From Brevibacillus borstelensis (GTDB taxonomy: Bacteria > Bacillota > Bacilli > Brevibacillales > Brevibacillaceae), in the NCBI RefSeq assembly GCF_003710865.1, contig NZ_RHHO01000001.1, forward strand, positions 62,001-126,000: a DNA stretch of 64,000 bases, written 5' to 3'. The position numbers and the translations under genes were made by a program. This document shows, in pieces, positions 53,375 to 61,937 of this stretch. A model generated the notes under the pieces. The model searched no databases. It saw nothing but the letters and a program-made list of their open reading frames with translations, and had not been told where the DNA came from. Every line of letters starts with the position of its first letter. Position 1 is the stretch's first letter.

Positions 53375-54103
53375 GTGATCGAAGTAGACCGGGTAAGCAA
53401 GCGGTTTGGACACCTGACAGCGGTCGATGACGTCTCCTTTTTCGTGGAAAAGGGAGAAGTGTACGGGCTGCTCGGAGAAAACGGAGCGGGCAAAACGACG
53501 ACGATGAGGATGATGGCTACCATCCTCCGACCGACGTCAGGTGATATCCGGATTCGCGGTTACTCAGTTCTGAGCGAGCCGGTGGAGGTACGCCGCCGCA
53601 TCGGGATATTGTTTGGCGGAGATGTGGGCCTTTACAGCAGGCTTACGGCTCGGGAAAACATTGCTTATTTTGGCAAGCTGTACGGCTTGGCCGACGATGC
53701 CCTCGAAAAGCGGGTCGAACAGCTGGGCGAAATGCTGCATATGAGCGAGTTTATGGATCGCCGGGTGGGCGGCTTTTCACGCGGGATGAGGCAAAAGGTA
53801 GCCATTGCCCGCACGCTGGTGCACGATCCGGATGTCATTTTGCTGGATGAGCCGACGACCGGCCTTGATGTGACTGCCGCCAACATGTTTCGCCGGATGG
53901 TGGCCCATTTGCAGGAGGAGGGCAAGACCATTCTGTTTTCCAGTCACAACATGGGGGAAATCGAGAGGCTGTGCAATCGGATCGCCATTATGCACAAGGG
54001 CAGGCTGAGCTATGCGGGGACGATTGACGCCCTCCGTGACCAGGTGAAGATGAATGATCTGGACGATATCTTCATGACCATGGTAGAAGGAGGGGGGCGG
54101 TAG
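53375..54103 (+). CDS. NatA-like ABC transporter ATP-binding protein
   Basis: A 242-residue ATPase with Walker A GENGAGKTTTMR (about residues 35-46), Q-loop LFGGDVGLYSRLTARENI, signature FSRGMRQKVAIARTL and Walker B VILLDEPTTGLD, all typical of the NatA/CcmA exporter group. With the following permease it should form an efflux system, Na+ in B. subtilis NatAB, but the substrate cannot be fixed from sequence. GTG 53375 follows GGGAGGAATACAG. The stop codon overlaps the next GTG by one base. Confidence 0.9.
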   Translation: MIEVDRVSKRFGHLTAVDDVSFFVEKGEVYGLLGENGAGKTTTMRMMATILRPTSGDIRIRGYSVLSEPVEVRRRIGILFGGDVGLYSRLTARENIAYFGKLYGLADDALEKRVEQLGEMLHMSEFMDRRVGGFSRGMRQKVAIARTLVHDPDVILLDEPTTGLDVTAANMFRRMVAHLQEEGKTILFSSHNMGEIERLCNRIAIMHKGRLSYAGTIDALRDQVKMNDLDDIFMTMVEGGGR

Positions 54104-55284
54104 TGGGAACGAACATCGTCTGGACCGTTTTCCGCAAAGAGCTGACCGATCTTCTTCGCGACCGCAAAACCTTGATTGGCACATTTGTCATACCCATGGT
54201 AGTTATTCCTTTTGTCTTTTTTTTATTGGGCACGTCTTACAACAACGTTGAAAAGGAAGCACGCTCCTACGTACCGATTTCGATCAGCGGTCAGTCTGTG
54301 CTTGTCGACTACCTGAAACAGACTCCTGGTGTGAAACTGTTGAACTCGCCGAATCCGGAAGCGGACTTGCAGCAGGGCAAGCTGCGGGCCATCATCTCCA
54401 TCCCGGACGGCTTCGATCAGCAGGTAAAAGCGGGGAAGCCCGTAAAGCTGGCGGTCGCTTACGATTCCACCAACCAAAAATCAGTGTACGCCCGTTCCAT
54501 CATTGAAGAAGCGGTAAAAAAATACAGCTCCGAGATTGTGGCCAAGCGGTTGCGTCAGGCGGGCTTGTCCGAGCAGGCGATCAAGCCGATCGAGACCGTA
54601 TATGACAATACGGCGTCCAAGGACCGTCAGGCGGGCGGCATGCTGGCCGGGATCATCCCCTTGATGCTGGTGCTGTCGCTGGCCTCTGGCGGAATCGCTG
54701 CTGCTACAGACCTGGTGGCGGGAGAAAAGGAACGCGGGACACTCGAGGCGCTGTTGACTGCTCCCATCGCGGCGAATCAACTGCTGACAGCGAAGCTTCT
54801 CGCGGTCATGGTCATGAGCTGTATCAGCGCGACAGCATCGCTGCTTTCCCTCTCGTTTGTGTTTCGGATGGGCCCGCTGACCAAAGCGGAAGCGGCGTTT
54901 TCCTTCAGCTTTTTGGAGCCTGGCTCGCTCGTGGTTTTGGCGGGAACCATTCTCTTGCTGGCGGCGATGTTTGCCGGTCTGGAGCTGACTTTGAGCACGA
55001 TAGCCAAATCGTTTAAAGAAGGACAGACCTATATGACTGGTGTGGTCGTTCTGGCCATGATCCCCTCCTACATGATGATGCCGCTCAATCCCGTGGACAT
55101 CCCCGAGTGGTATTACGTACTTCCCGTTTTCAGCGGTGTTGCGTTGTGCAAAGAGGTCTTTTACGGAGCGATTGACCCTTGGCACGTGATCGTCGGATTA
55201 GGGACCTCGCTGTTGTATGTGGCTGGCATTCTGGCCTTGTCCGCCCGCCTCTTCCGCCGGGAGGGTGCAGTGATTAAAGGATAG
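54103..55284 (+). CDS. NatB-like ABC transporter permease
   Basis: A 393-residue membrane protein of the ABC-2 type. The N-terminus VFRKELTDLLRDRKTLIGTFVIPMVVIPFVFFLLG gives the first TM; a large extracellular domain (about 45-180) follows; then about five TM helices start at GIIPLMLVLSLASGGIAAATDLVAGEKERGTLEALLTAPIAANQLLTAKLL, a family hallmark. It forms the membrane part for the NatA-like ATPase. GTG 54103 follows GGAGGGGGG. A palindrome follows the gene at 55295. Confidence 0.9.
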   Translation: MGTNIVWTVFRKELTDLLRDRKTLIGTFVIPMVVIPFVFFLLGTSYNNVEKEARSYVPISISGQSVLVDYLKQTPGVKLLNSPNPEADLQQGKLRAIISIPDGFDQQVKAGKPVKLAVAYDSTNQKSVYARSIIEEAVKKYSSEIVAKRLRQAGLSEQAIKPIETVYDNTASKDRQAGGMLAGIIPLMLVLSLASGGIAAATDLVAGEKERGTLEALLTAPIAANQLLTAKLLAVMVMSCISATASLLSLSFVFRMGPLTKAEAAFSFSFLEPGSLVVLAGTILLLAAMFAGLELTLSTIAKSFKEGQTYMTGVVVLAMIPSYMMMPLNPVDIPEWYYVLPVFSGVALCKEVFYGAIDPWHVIVGLGTSLLYVAGILALSARLFRREGAVIKG

Positions 55285-55294
55285 GCAGGCTGTT

Positions 55295-55331
55295 CGGCCT
55301 ACGCCGCTATGCAGTGCCCCAGCGTAGGCCG
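55295..55331. terminator. Hairpin after natAB-like operon
   Basis: CGGCCTACGC (55295-55304) pairs perfectly with GCGTAGGCCG (55322-55331). There is no T tract, so it may be a processing or pause hairpin rather than an intrinsic terminator. Confidence 0.5.
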
Positions 55332-55427
55332 GGAGAGGTGAAACGCTCAGAAAGGCCAAATGACGGGCGACATCGCTCGGATATTTTTCACAAGCTGGAT
55401 CAATACGCAGAAAGCTGGTGACAGAAA

Positions 55428-56342
55428 ATGAACGCGCTCTATGCAGGAGTGCTCTACGTATTTGCGTCCGCAGCAGGATTTGGCGTCATGTCCATCTTTG
55501 CGATCTACGCCTACGAGGCAGGGGCGTCGGTGTCTACCCTGTTGTTCCTGCGCTTTTTGCTGGCGGCGCTGCTGTTTTTTGTCTGGATGGCGGTAAAGCG
55601 GGAGCCGCTCAGGATTAGCAGGCAGCAGGGATTGGCCCTGTTTTGCCTGGGAGGAGTCTTGTACACGCTGCAGTCACTGAGTTTTTTCTCGTCAGTGCAG
55701 TACATTCCGGCCTCTATGGCGGCCCTGCTTTTGTACACCTTTCCCGTCTATGTGGCGGTCTTGAACTATTTCGTCAATAAAGAAGCGCTGCGAAAGCAGA
55801 CGATCGGTGCCATGGCTTTATCGCTTGCGGGACTTGTTCTGGTTCTCGGCCTTTCATTTGACGGCATTCAGCCGCTCGGAGTCGGACTGGCTCTGGCTGC
55901 GGCAGTACTGTACTCCGTCTACTTCATCGTCGGCAACCGCGTCGTGACAGGTCTTTCTCCATATGTAACGAGCGCCTATGTGTCGTTGTTTGCGGCCATC
56001 TCTACCTTTGGGCTGGCGCTCAAGGACGGGGAGCCGGCATTGGATTTCAGCGGTCAGGGGTGGCTCGCATTGGGGGGCATCGTTCTCTTTTCCACGATCC
56101 TCGCGATGGGCTGCCTGTTTCGCGGAATTCAGCTCATCGGCTCTACGCGGGCGTCCGTGCTCAGCACGCTTGAGCCCGTGGTGACAATCGGTTTTTCGGC
56201 ACTGCTGTTCGGGGAGAGACTGGGGTGGCTGCAGATGCTGGGCGGGTTTGCGGTTCTCCTCGGAGCCGTTCTGATCGTGCGCAGCCAAAACAGGCAGGCA
56301 GGCCAGCAGACGGAGGAAGCAGATGCAAAACAGATTACGTGA
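55428..56342 (+). CDS. EamA/DMT family exporter
   Basis: A 304-residue drug/metabolite transporter with ten TM helices made of two EamA repeats. The first repeat has FASAAGFGVMSIFAIYAYEAGASVSTLLFLRF and YTLQSLSFFSSVQYIPASMAALLLYTFPVYVAVL; the second repeats the pattern with YFIVGNRVV and GSTRASVLSTLEPVVTIGFSALLFGERL. It probably exports an amino acid or metabolite. The ribosome site (GGTGACAGAAA) is weak. A 40-bp tandem repeat lies after the gene. Confidence 0.9.
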   Translation: MNALYAGVLYVFASAAGFGVMSIFAIYAYEAGASVSTLLFLRFLLAALLFFVWMAVKREPLRISRQQGLALFCLGGVLYTLQSLSFFSSVQYIPASMAALLLYTFPVYVAVLNYFVNKEALRKQTIGAMALSLAGLVLVLGLSFDGIQPLGVGLALAAAVLYSVYFIVGNRVVTGLSPYVTSAYVSLFAAISTFGLALKDGEPALDFSGQGWLALGGIVLFSTILAMGCLFRGIQLIGSTRASVLSTLEPVVTIGFSALLFGERLGWLQMLGGFAVLLGAVLIVRSQNRQAGQQTEEADAKQIT

Positions 56343-56422
56343 TTGGCTGGGGGATATTGGTTAGCTGGAGAAAAGGCCTTGTACGAATTTTGTTTAACAG
56401 ATTTCCCCTGCTCCCTAGGAGT

Positions 56423-56630
56423 GGTATGGTCCGTTTATCGGTGTTTGCGAGGGGCTAGAGGTGGGCCAGAGGCAGTTTAAAGGTGTTTGCCGGGGCTAGG
56501 GGCTGGCCAGTTCGGTTTATCGGTGTTTGCCGAGGCTAGTGACGGGCCAGTTCGGTCTATCGGCGTTTGCCGGGGTTAGGGGCTGGCCGGGGCATTCAGT
56601 GTATCGGCATCTACCGGGGCTTGGGACGGG
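56423..56630. repeat. Degenerate tandem repeat of about 40 bp, five copies
   Basis: Units of about 40 bp (TTTATCGGTGTTTGCCGGGG then CTAGGGGCTGGCCAG) start near 56432, 56474, 56514, 56554 and 56598; GTGTTTGC or a variant recurs at 56441, 56483, 56523, 56563 and 56607. The central copies are the best preserved. The array runs from 80 bases after the EamA stop into the final codons of the Cdd1-type gene. Confidence 0.88.
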
Positions 56631-57078
56631 TCGGCGAATAGCCGTGCTGCTCCCGGTATGCTTTTCGCTCCCCGGTAAAATCCCACCACTGTTTATCGCT
56701 TCCCGGATTTTCCGCATGGTGGATGACACAGCGGAGCTGGTCCTCGACGCACGGATCGATCTGGCAGCCGTATTTGCCCTCCAAGGCGTCGATGAGGTCG
56801 GCGCCTTTTAGACCGTGCAGTTCGCTTAGGCTGTAGTAGCCGAGCAGCACCAAATCCTCGGCCAGTTTCGGGCCAATGGAGGGAACGGACTGGAAGGCGG
56901 CGAGAGCGATCAGCTCCCTTGCTCGTTCAAAAGAAGTGCCGAGCTGAGCCGACAAGTGTTCGGGATGCTGTGAACCGACCTCTGTCAGCAGCAGCTTGGC
57001 GCGGCGCAGTTGGGTTCGTTCTGCCTCGGTCAGCGGCAATTTTGGCGTTTTTGTTTTTGCTTGTGAACGGATCGGCAT
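56611..57078 (-). CDS. Cdd1-type helix-hairpin-helix protein
   Basis: A 155-residue protein of the pathogenicity-locus Cdd1 family. The HhH core is QSVPSIGPKLAEDLVLLGYYSLSELHGLKGADLIDALEGKYGCQIDPCVEDQLRCVIHHAENPGSDKQWWDFTGERKAYR; the conserved C-D-P-C-V and WW-D-F features are present. HhH proteins bind DNA non-specifically, but the role of this family is unknown. The N-terminal about 50 residues are an extra helical part. ATG 57078 follows AAAGGAGAG. The last codons lie within the 40-bp tandem array. Confidence 0.85.
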   Translation of the reverse strand: MPIRSQAKTKTPKLPLTEAERTQLRRAKLLLTEVGSQHPEHLSAQLGTSFERARELIALAAFQSVPSIGPKLAEDLVLLGYYSLSELHGLKGADLIDALEGKYGCQIDPCVEDQLRCVIHHAENPGSDKQWWDFTGERKAYREQHGYSPTRPKPR

Positions 57079-57099
57079 GGGAGAACTCTCCTTTTTTTC

Positions 57100-57133
57100 T
57101 ATTCATCATTTATTGTTCATTATTCATTGTTAA
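57100..57133. repeat. Heptamer repeat (TGAAYAR type), locus 1
   Basis: On the minus strand the run reads TTAACAA, TGAATAA, TGAACAA, TAAATGA, TGAATAG: seven-base units between the Cdd1-type gene and the region downstream of glcK. The same heptamer type recurs at 59299-59371. Confidence 0.75.
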
Positions 57134-57215
57134 GTGCCAAGTATCGCGGGCCAAACAAAGACGGAGGCAAGAAAGAAGACAGTCGTAAAGGGAAGGACTA
57201 GCTTCCTATGTATGC

Positions 57216-57258
57216 AAAGGACGCCGGGAGAACAGAAGCCCTCGAAGCGTCCTTTTTT
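57216..57258. terminator. Hairpin downstream of glcK
   Basis: AAAGGACGC (57216-57224) pairs with GCGTCCTTT (57247-57255), followed by TTT on the plus strand. The T tract favours rightward transcripts, but the stem lies just after the minus-strand glcK stop and may serve it too. Confidence 0.6.
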
Positions 57259-57273
57259 CGTTCCCGGGAACAG

Positions 57274-58239
57274 TTACGTACGGGAACGGATCAGCCAAGC
57301 CGCGCCAATCACACCGGCGTCATTGCCCAAGGTCGCGGGAAGAATCTCCGTCGCCTCCACGACATATGGGAACGGCACAAAGCGGCAGAACGACTCGCGA
57401 ACGCGGGCAAAGAGAAAGTCGCCCGCAGCCGCAACCCCTCCGCCAATAATCAGCTTGGCCGGGTTCAGCAGAATCGCCAAATGGGACAATGCCAGCCCGA
57501 GATAAAGTCCCGCCCGGTCAACGATGGCAAGCGCCCCTTTGTCTCCTGCCCTGGCGGCATCCAGAACATCTTTAGCCTTGACCTCTCCGTTGCGGGAAAG
57601 CAGCTCGGCCAGATAAGGGCTTGTTCCGTTTTCAGCCGCTTCTCGTCCAGCGCGTATGAAAGCAGTAGCTGACGTGTAGGTCTCCAGACAGCCCGTTTTT
57701 CCGCAGTTGCAGAGCGGACCGCCCTCCGGTGCCATCGAGATGTGGCCGATCTCTCCGGCAATGCCGTTGATGCCTTCGACGATCTGGCCATTGCAAATGA
57801 CGCCGCCGCCCACACCTGTTCCAAGCGTAATCATCACCAGGTCTTGAGCGCCTTGGCCGGAGCCTTGCCACATTTCGCCCAAAGTAGCGGTGTTGGCATC
57901 GTTCTCTACAGCTACCAGCAGTCCTGTACAGGCGGCCAATTTGTCGCGCAGTCGAACAGGGCTGCGCCAGTTCAGGTTGACCGCTTCCCGGACGATTCCG
58001 TTTTTTCCGTCTACAGTGCCAGGCACCCCGACGCCAATTCCTGCCACGTGCTCTCTATGCAAACCTTGACCTTGCAGCAAATGATCCATCATATCGGCTA
58101 CTTTTTGGACGATTCCGTCTTCGCCTTCTGCTACCGGCGTAGGCTCCTGTGTTTTGACCAGCATAATCCCGTCCATGTTCAGCAAAGCCATTTTGATTGC
58201 AGTGCCACCGATGTCGACGCCTACGATGACCGTATTCAC
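57274..58239 (-). CDS. glcK: ROK family glucokinase
   Basis: A 321-residue glucokinase, the length of B. subtilis GlcK. VDIGGTAIK (residues 8-16) is the ATP phosphate loop, VENDANTATLGE (111-122) the sugar-binding and catalytic Asp region, GEIGH (162-166) a ROK mark, and CNCGKTGCLE (C177, C179, C184) with H166 the zinc site. It phosphorylates glucose to glucose-6-phosphate. The frame extends to ATG 58254, but GGAGGAG fits GTG 58239, giving MNTVIVGVDIGGT. It is divergent from dgkB. Confidence 0.95.
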   Translation of the reverse strand: MNTVIVGVDIGGTAIKMALLNMDGIMLVKTQEPTPVAEGEDGIVQKVADMMDHLLQGQGLHREHVAGIGVGVPGTVDGKNGIVREAVNLNWRSPVRLRDKLAACTGLLVAVENDANTATLGEMWQGSGQGAQDLVMITLGTGVGGGVICNGQIVEGINGIAGEIGHISMAPEGGPLCNCGKTGCLETYTSATAFIRAGREAAENGTSPYLAELLSRNGEVKAKDVLDAARAGDKGALAIVDRAGLYLGLALSHLAILLNPAKLIIGGGVAAAGDFLFARVRESFCRFVPFPYVVEATEILPATLGNDAGVIGAAWLIRSRT

Positions 58240-58381
58240 ATCAAGCTCCTCCATTCATACCCGAAGGTTATCTTTTCCTATCTTATCATGCCGTCAGCAG
58301 CATAGCGATTCCCAAAAATGGCTATACAGGATATGATGAGTAGAGAGAATACCAAGAGCGTGACAGGAAGAAGGGAATGCG

Positions 58382-59272
58382 TTGAAACGAGCCAGATTGA
58401 TATACAATCCCAGCTCCGGGCGGGAAATCATTCGCCGCCGTCTTCCGGAGATACTGGATCTGCTGGAATCGGCTGGATATGAGACGTCGTGCCACGCGAC
58501 AAAAGGAGAAGGCGATGCCACCGAGGAAGCTGCTCGTGCCGTTTCCCGCGGTTTTGACGTCATCATCGCTGCAGGCGGAGACGGTACCATTTACGAGGTC
58601 GTCAACGGCATGGCCGAGAAAAAGACTCGCCCTGCCCTCGGGATCATCCCGTGCGGCACCAGCAACGATCTCGCCCGAGCCCTCGGCATCCCCCGCTCTG
58701 TTGGCAGAGCATGCCGCATCATCGCTTCTGGAAAAAAGAAAAAAGTCGACATCGGACGGATCAATAACCGTTATTTTATCAATATTGCCGGCGGGGGATC
58801 ATTGACCAACCTGACGTATGAAGTGCCGAGCAAGCTGAAAACCGTCATGGGCCAGCTCGCCTATTACGTCAAAGGGCTGGAAAAACTGCCTTTTCTGCAC
58901 CCGATTCACGTGCGGCTGGAGACGAAAAATGAAGTCCTCATCGACGAAGAGATCATGGTCTTTTTGATCGCCAACAGCCATTCGTTCGGCGGCTTCGACC
59001 GCCTGGCGCCAAACGCCAATCTCAGCGACGGCAAGCTCGACCTCATCGTCGTGAAGAAAACGAACATCGCCGAGTTTATCCGTCTGGCGACGCAGGCTAT
59101 GCGAGGGGAACACCTGAAAGACCCGTCCATCCTGTATTTTCAGACCGACTACCTGAAAGCGACCACGCCGGGAGGACAAACGGTGCAGCTCAACATGGAC
59201 GGCGAGCTCGGAGGACAGCTTCCTTGCGAGATCAAGGCGCTGCCGGGGCATTTGGAGTTGTTTGTGCCGTAG
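58382..59272 (+). CDS. dgkB: Diacylglycerol kinase DgkB
   Basis: A 296-residue lipid kinase like B. subtilis YerQ/DgkB. GGDGT is at residues 65-69 (VIIAAGGDGTIYEVVNGM), followed by GIIPCGTSNDLARALGIP, the catalytic-domain pattern of the diacylglycerol kinase family. It phosphorylates diacylglycerol released during lipoteichoic acid synthesis back to phosphatidic acid. TTG 58382 follows GAAGAAGGGAATGCG. It precedes rlmCD, as in B. subtilis (yerQ-yefA). Confidence 0.95.
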   Translation: MKRARLIYNPSSGREIIRRRLPEILDLLESAGYETSCHATKGEGDATEEAARAVSRGFDVIIAAGGDGTIYEVVNGMAEKKTRPALGIIPCGTSNDLARALGIPRSVGRACRIIASGKKKKVDIGRINNRYFINIAGGGSLTNLTYEVPSKLKTVMGQLAYYVKGLEKLPFLHPIHVRLETKNEVLIDEEIMVFLIANSHSFGGFDRLAPNANLSDGKLDLIVVKKTNIAEFIRLATQAMRGEHLKDPSILYFQTDYLKATTPGGQTVQLNMDGELGGQLPCEIKALPGHLELFVP

Positions 59273-59298
59273 CGGAAATGTCAGGGAAGAAGAGAATA

Positions 59299-59371
59299 TG
59301 AACAGTGAACAAGGAAAAGTGAATAGTGAACAGAGAAAAATGAACAGTGAACTAGCAATAATGAAGCAGTA
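59299..59371. repeat. Heptamer repeat (TGAACAG type), locus 2
   Basis: Ten seven-base units in a row: TGAACAG, TGAACAA, GGAAAAG, TGAATAG, TGAACAG, AGAAAAA, TGAACAG, TGAACTA, GCAATAA, TGAAGCA. It lies in the dgkB-rlmCD gap. Locus 1 at 57100-57133 carries the same unit on the other strand. Confidence 0.85.
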
Positions 59372-59459
59372 ACAGGCATGTGGGTCAAACGTGCAAAAAT
59401 GACGGGGCGTCATGCAGCGAAATGGCGCCGCTTCCGTTTTCTAAAAGGAGAAAAGATTT

Positions 59460-61061
59460 GTGGCTAAGACAGCAAAGGATCAGCGTGGAAAACAGGCGGC
59501 AGCCAAGGCGAAACAGCCGAAGCAGCCAAGGCAAATAGAGCAGGGGAGACTAAAGCAGCCGAAACAGCAAAGCGATGCGAAGCAGCAAAACCAGAGGAAC
59601 CAGCACAATCCTGCAGAGCAACGAAATCAGGCAAAACAGCCAGCGCGGCCAAAGCACCCCAAGCAGCTAGCGGGATTGCCCGTGCAATTGGGGCAAATCG
59701 TAGACGTGGACATTACCGGATTGAGCCACGAAGGAGCCGGTGTCGGACGGGTGGAAGGGTACACCTTGTTTGTGCCGGGAGCACTGGCGGGAGAACGGGT
59801 TCGCGTCCAGGTCAATCACGTCAAAAAGAATTTCGGTTTTGCCGAGCTGCTGGAAGTGGTGGAGAAGAGTCCGAGCCGGGCTCTCCCGCCCTGTCCGGTG
59901 TACGACCGCTGCGGCGGATGTTCGCTGCAGCATCTCGCCTACGAGGAGCAGCTCGTCCATAAGCAGCAGATCGTCAAGGACAACCTGCGCCGCATCGGCG
60001 GCTTCTCCGTAGAAGGGGAGGGTGCTGTGACGGTTCATCCGACACTGGGTATGAGCGATCCGTGGAGATACCGCAACAAGGCACAGGTCCCGATCGGCGA
60101 GCAGAACGGGGCTTTGGTCGGCGGCTTTTACGCAGAGCGCTCCCATGAGATCATCGATATGGACGAGTGCATGATCCAGCATCCCGCCAACGACGAAGCG
60201 GTAGCGGCCGTCAAGAAGCTCGCAGCAAGGCTGCAGATCAAGCCATACGACGAAGTGAACCATACCGGACTTTTGCGTCACGTGGTCGTCAAGGTCGGCG
60301 CTCGCACAGGCGAGGTCATGGTCGTCCTGGTGACGACGGAGGAATTTATCCCGCAAAAGGAAAAGCTGGTCGCGTCCATCCGTGAGCAGCTTTCCGATGT
60401 GAAAAGCATCGTGCAAAACATCAACCCGGCCAGGACCAATGTCATTTTCGGGGACAAGACGGTTACGCTGTGGGGAAGCGACGTCATCTACGACTATATC
60501 GGACCGATCAAGTTCGCTATCTCTGCCCGCTCGTTTTATCAGGTGAATTCGGTGCAGACCGAGGTTTTGTACAACAAGACGCTGGAGTATGCCGGGGCTA
60601 CGGGAACAGAGACCGTGATCGACGCCTACTGCGGGATCGGGACGATATCGCTCTTTCTGGCGCAGAAGTCCCGCCATGTGTACGGGGTGGAGATCGTGCC
60701 AGAGGCGATTGCCGACGCGAATCGCAATGCCGAGCTGAACGGGATTGAAAATGTGACGTTTGAGACCGGACCAGCCGAGGCTGTCATCCCGGCCTGGAAG
60801 GAGCAGGGCATCCGCCCGGATGTGATCGTGGTCGACCCGCCGCGCAAGGGCTGTGACGAGGCGCTGCTGACGACGATCCTGGAGATGAAGCCGGAGCGTG
60901 TAGTGTATGTCTCCTGCAATCCGTCGACGCTGGCGAGGGATTTGAAGGTGCTGGCGGAGTTGTATGAGGTGAAGGAAGTGCAGCCGGTGGATATGTTCCC
61001 GCATACGGGGCATGTGGAGTGTTGCTCGCTGTTAGTGCGGAGGGATATTGCTGTAAACTAA
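59460..61061 (+). CDS. rlmCD: 23S rRNA (uracil-C5) methyltransferase RlmCD
   Basis: A 533-residue TrmA/RumA-type methyltransferase. After a Lys/Gln/Pro-rich tail (residues 1-70) comes a TRAM domain (about 74-135), the iron-sulfur Cys set C145, C151, C154 (CPVYDRCGGC) with a fourth Cys in MDECMIQ, and the SAM domain with DAYCGIGTISLFLA, VDPPRKGCDEA and the catalytic Cys in VYVSCNPSTLARDL. The B. subtilis homologue YefA methylates U747 and U1939 of 23S rRNA. The N-terminal tail of about 70 residues is longer than usual. GTG 59460 follows AAAGGAG. Confidence 0.93.
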   Translation: MAKTAKDQRGKQAAAKAKQPKQPRQIEQGRLKQPKQQSDAKQQNQRNQHNPAEQRNQAKQPARPKHPKQLAGLPVQLGQIVDVDITGLSHEGAGVGRVEGYTLFVPGALAGERVRVQVNHVKKNFGFAELLEVVEKSPSRALPPCPVYDRCGGCSLQHLAYEEQLVHKQQIVKDNLRRIGGFSVEGEGAVTVHPTLGMSDPWRYRNKAQVPIGEQNGALVGGFYAERSHEIIDMDECMIQHPANDEAVAAVKKLAARLQIKPYDEVNHTGLLRHVVVKVGARTGEVMVVLVTTEEFIPQKEKLVASIREQLSDVKSIVQNINPARTNVIFGDKTVTLWGSDVIYDYIGPIKFAISARSFYQVNSVQTEVLYNKTLEYAGATGTETVIDAYCGIGTISLFLAQKSRHVYGVEIVPEAIADANRNAELNGIENVTFETGPAEAVIPAWKEQGIRPDVIVVDPPRKGCDEALLTTILEMKPERVVYVSCNPSTLARDLKVLAELYEVKEVQPVDMFPHTGHVECCSLLVRRDIAVN

Positions 61062-61124
61062 AAAATATATATTCCCCACTATAAAAAAGAGGCATTATGG
61101 GCTGAGCAGAACAGGAGGTAAACG

Positions 61125-61634
61125 ATGACAAGAGATCGTTTAGCAGAAGCCATTCGCCTGCGGGAAGAAGGGCGGGCCAAGCAAGACCAGGTGATTCTGC
61201 AGGAAGCCAGAACACTTCTTTTAGAGTTGGCGGCAGCATACCCCGATGACGCGGAGATACTCTTTCAGACCGGAGTGGCGCATGACAACTCCGGGTTGGG
61301 GGCACAGGCCGTTCCGTACTATATACGTGCCCTTGAATTGGGACTCTCGGGACCGGACCTGGAGAGATGCTTGCTCGGTCTGGGCAGCACCTGCCGCTAT
61401 TTGGGAAACTACGAGCAAGCGGAGGAGGTACTGCGACGAGGTGTGAAAGAGTTTCCGCATAACCGGGCGATCCAGGTTTTGTACGCGATGGTTCTGTACA
61501 ATACGGAACGTTACAAGGAAGCAATGGAAATCGTTTTGACTAATTTGCTGGAGACCACAAATGATGAGAAACTTCAGTATTTCAAACGAGGACTATTATA
61601 CTACTCAACGCATCTTGACGAAAGATCATCATGA
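61125..61634 (+). CDS. TPR-repeat protein
   Basis: A 169-residue soluble helical protein. TPR-type pairs are visible in LAAAYPDDAEILFQTGVAHDNSGLGAQAVPYYIRALELGL and ERCLLGLGSTCRYLGNYEQAEEVLRRGVKEFPHNRAIQVLYAMVLYNTERYKEAMEI. It is probably a protein-interaction module. CAGGAGGTAAACG precedes ATG 61125, 63 bases after rlmCD, so it may be in the same transcript. No partner can be named. Confidence 0.85.
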   Translation: MTRDRLAEAIRLREEGRAKQDQVILQEARTLLLELAAAYPDDAEILFQTGVAHDNSGLGAQAVPYYIRALELGLSGPDLERCLLGLGSTCRYLGNYEQAEEVLRRGVKEFPHNRAIQVLYAMVLYNTERYKEAMEIVLTNLLETTNDEKLQYFKRGLLYYSTHLDERSS

Positions 61635-61708
61635 ATGAGCAACCAAGTTTAAACGTACTGTTAAGTTTGACGAGATACATTTCTAAACTCCACCATACGT
61701 ATACATAA

Positions 61709-61736
61709 CGCAGCCAATTCGGCTGTGTTTTTTTTC
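61709..61736 (+). terminator. Terminator after TPR gene
   Basis: ACGCAGCC-AATT-CGGCTGTGT (61709-61729) is followed by a run of eight T. The stretch from here to the next promoter at 61880 has no gene I can support. Confidence 0.9.
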
Positions 61737-61879
61737 GCAGTTCGTGGAGTTGATGAAGGGGCAGATCGGATGCTTCGTTCCACACGTAGTTTGCCTGGCA
61801 GGACGAGCAAGACAACGAAATTGTCGATGAAATTGCTGGGTGCAACAATACGAGACGATCCAGAAGTCAGAATTACTCA

Positions 61880-61908
61880 TTTACATACATTCTGTATGTA
61901 TGTATAAT
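61880..61908 (+). promoter_or_regulatory. Promoter of VOC-TetR operon with operator
   Basis: TTTACA (61880-61885), a 17-base spacer and TATAAT (61903-61908) make a near-consensus promoter. The spacer contains the palindrome ACATACA-TTC-TGTATGT (61883-61899), which overlaps the -35 box and suits a TetR dimer. The TetR gene at 62942 lies in the same direction, so autoregulation is likely. Confidence 0.7.
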
Positions 61909-61937
61909 GAGCTTACCATACCGAGAGGGGTTTTATC

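Noticed and set aside
56423..56630. CRISPR-like array
   Set aside because: The 40-bp units have no unique spacers and drift along their full length.
61683..61880. 65-residue minus-strand frame before the VOC gene
   Set aside because: It overlaps a terminator and the VOC promoter region, without a ribosome site or recognisable family.
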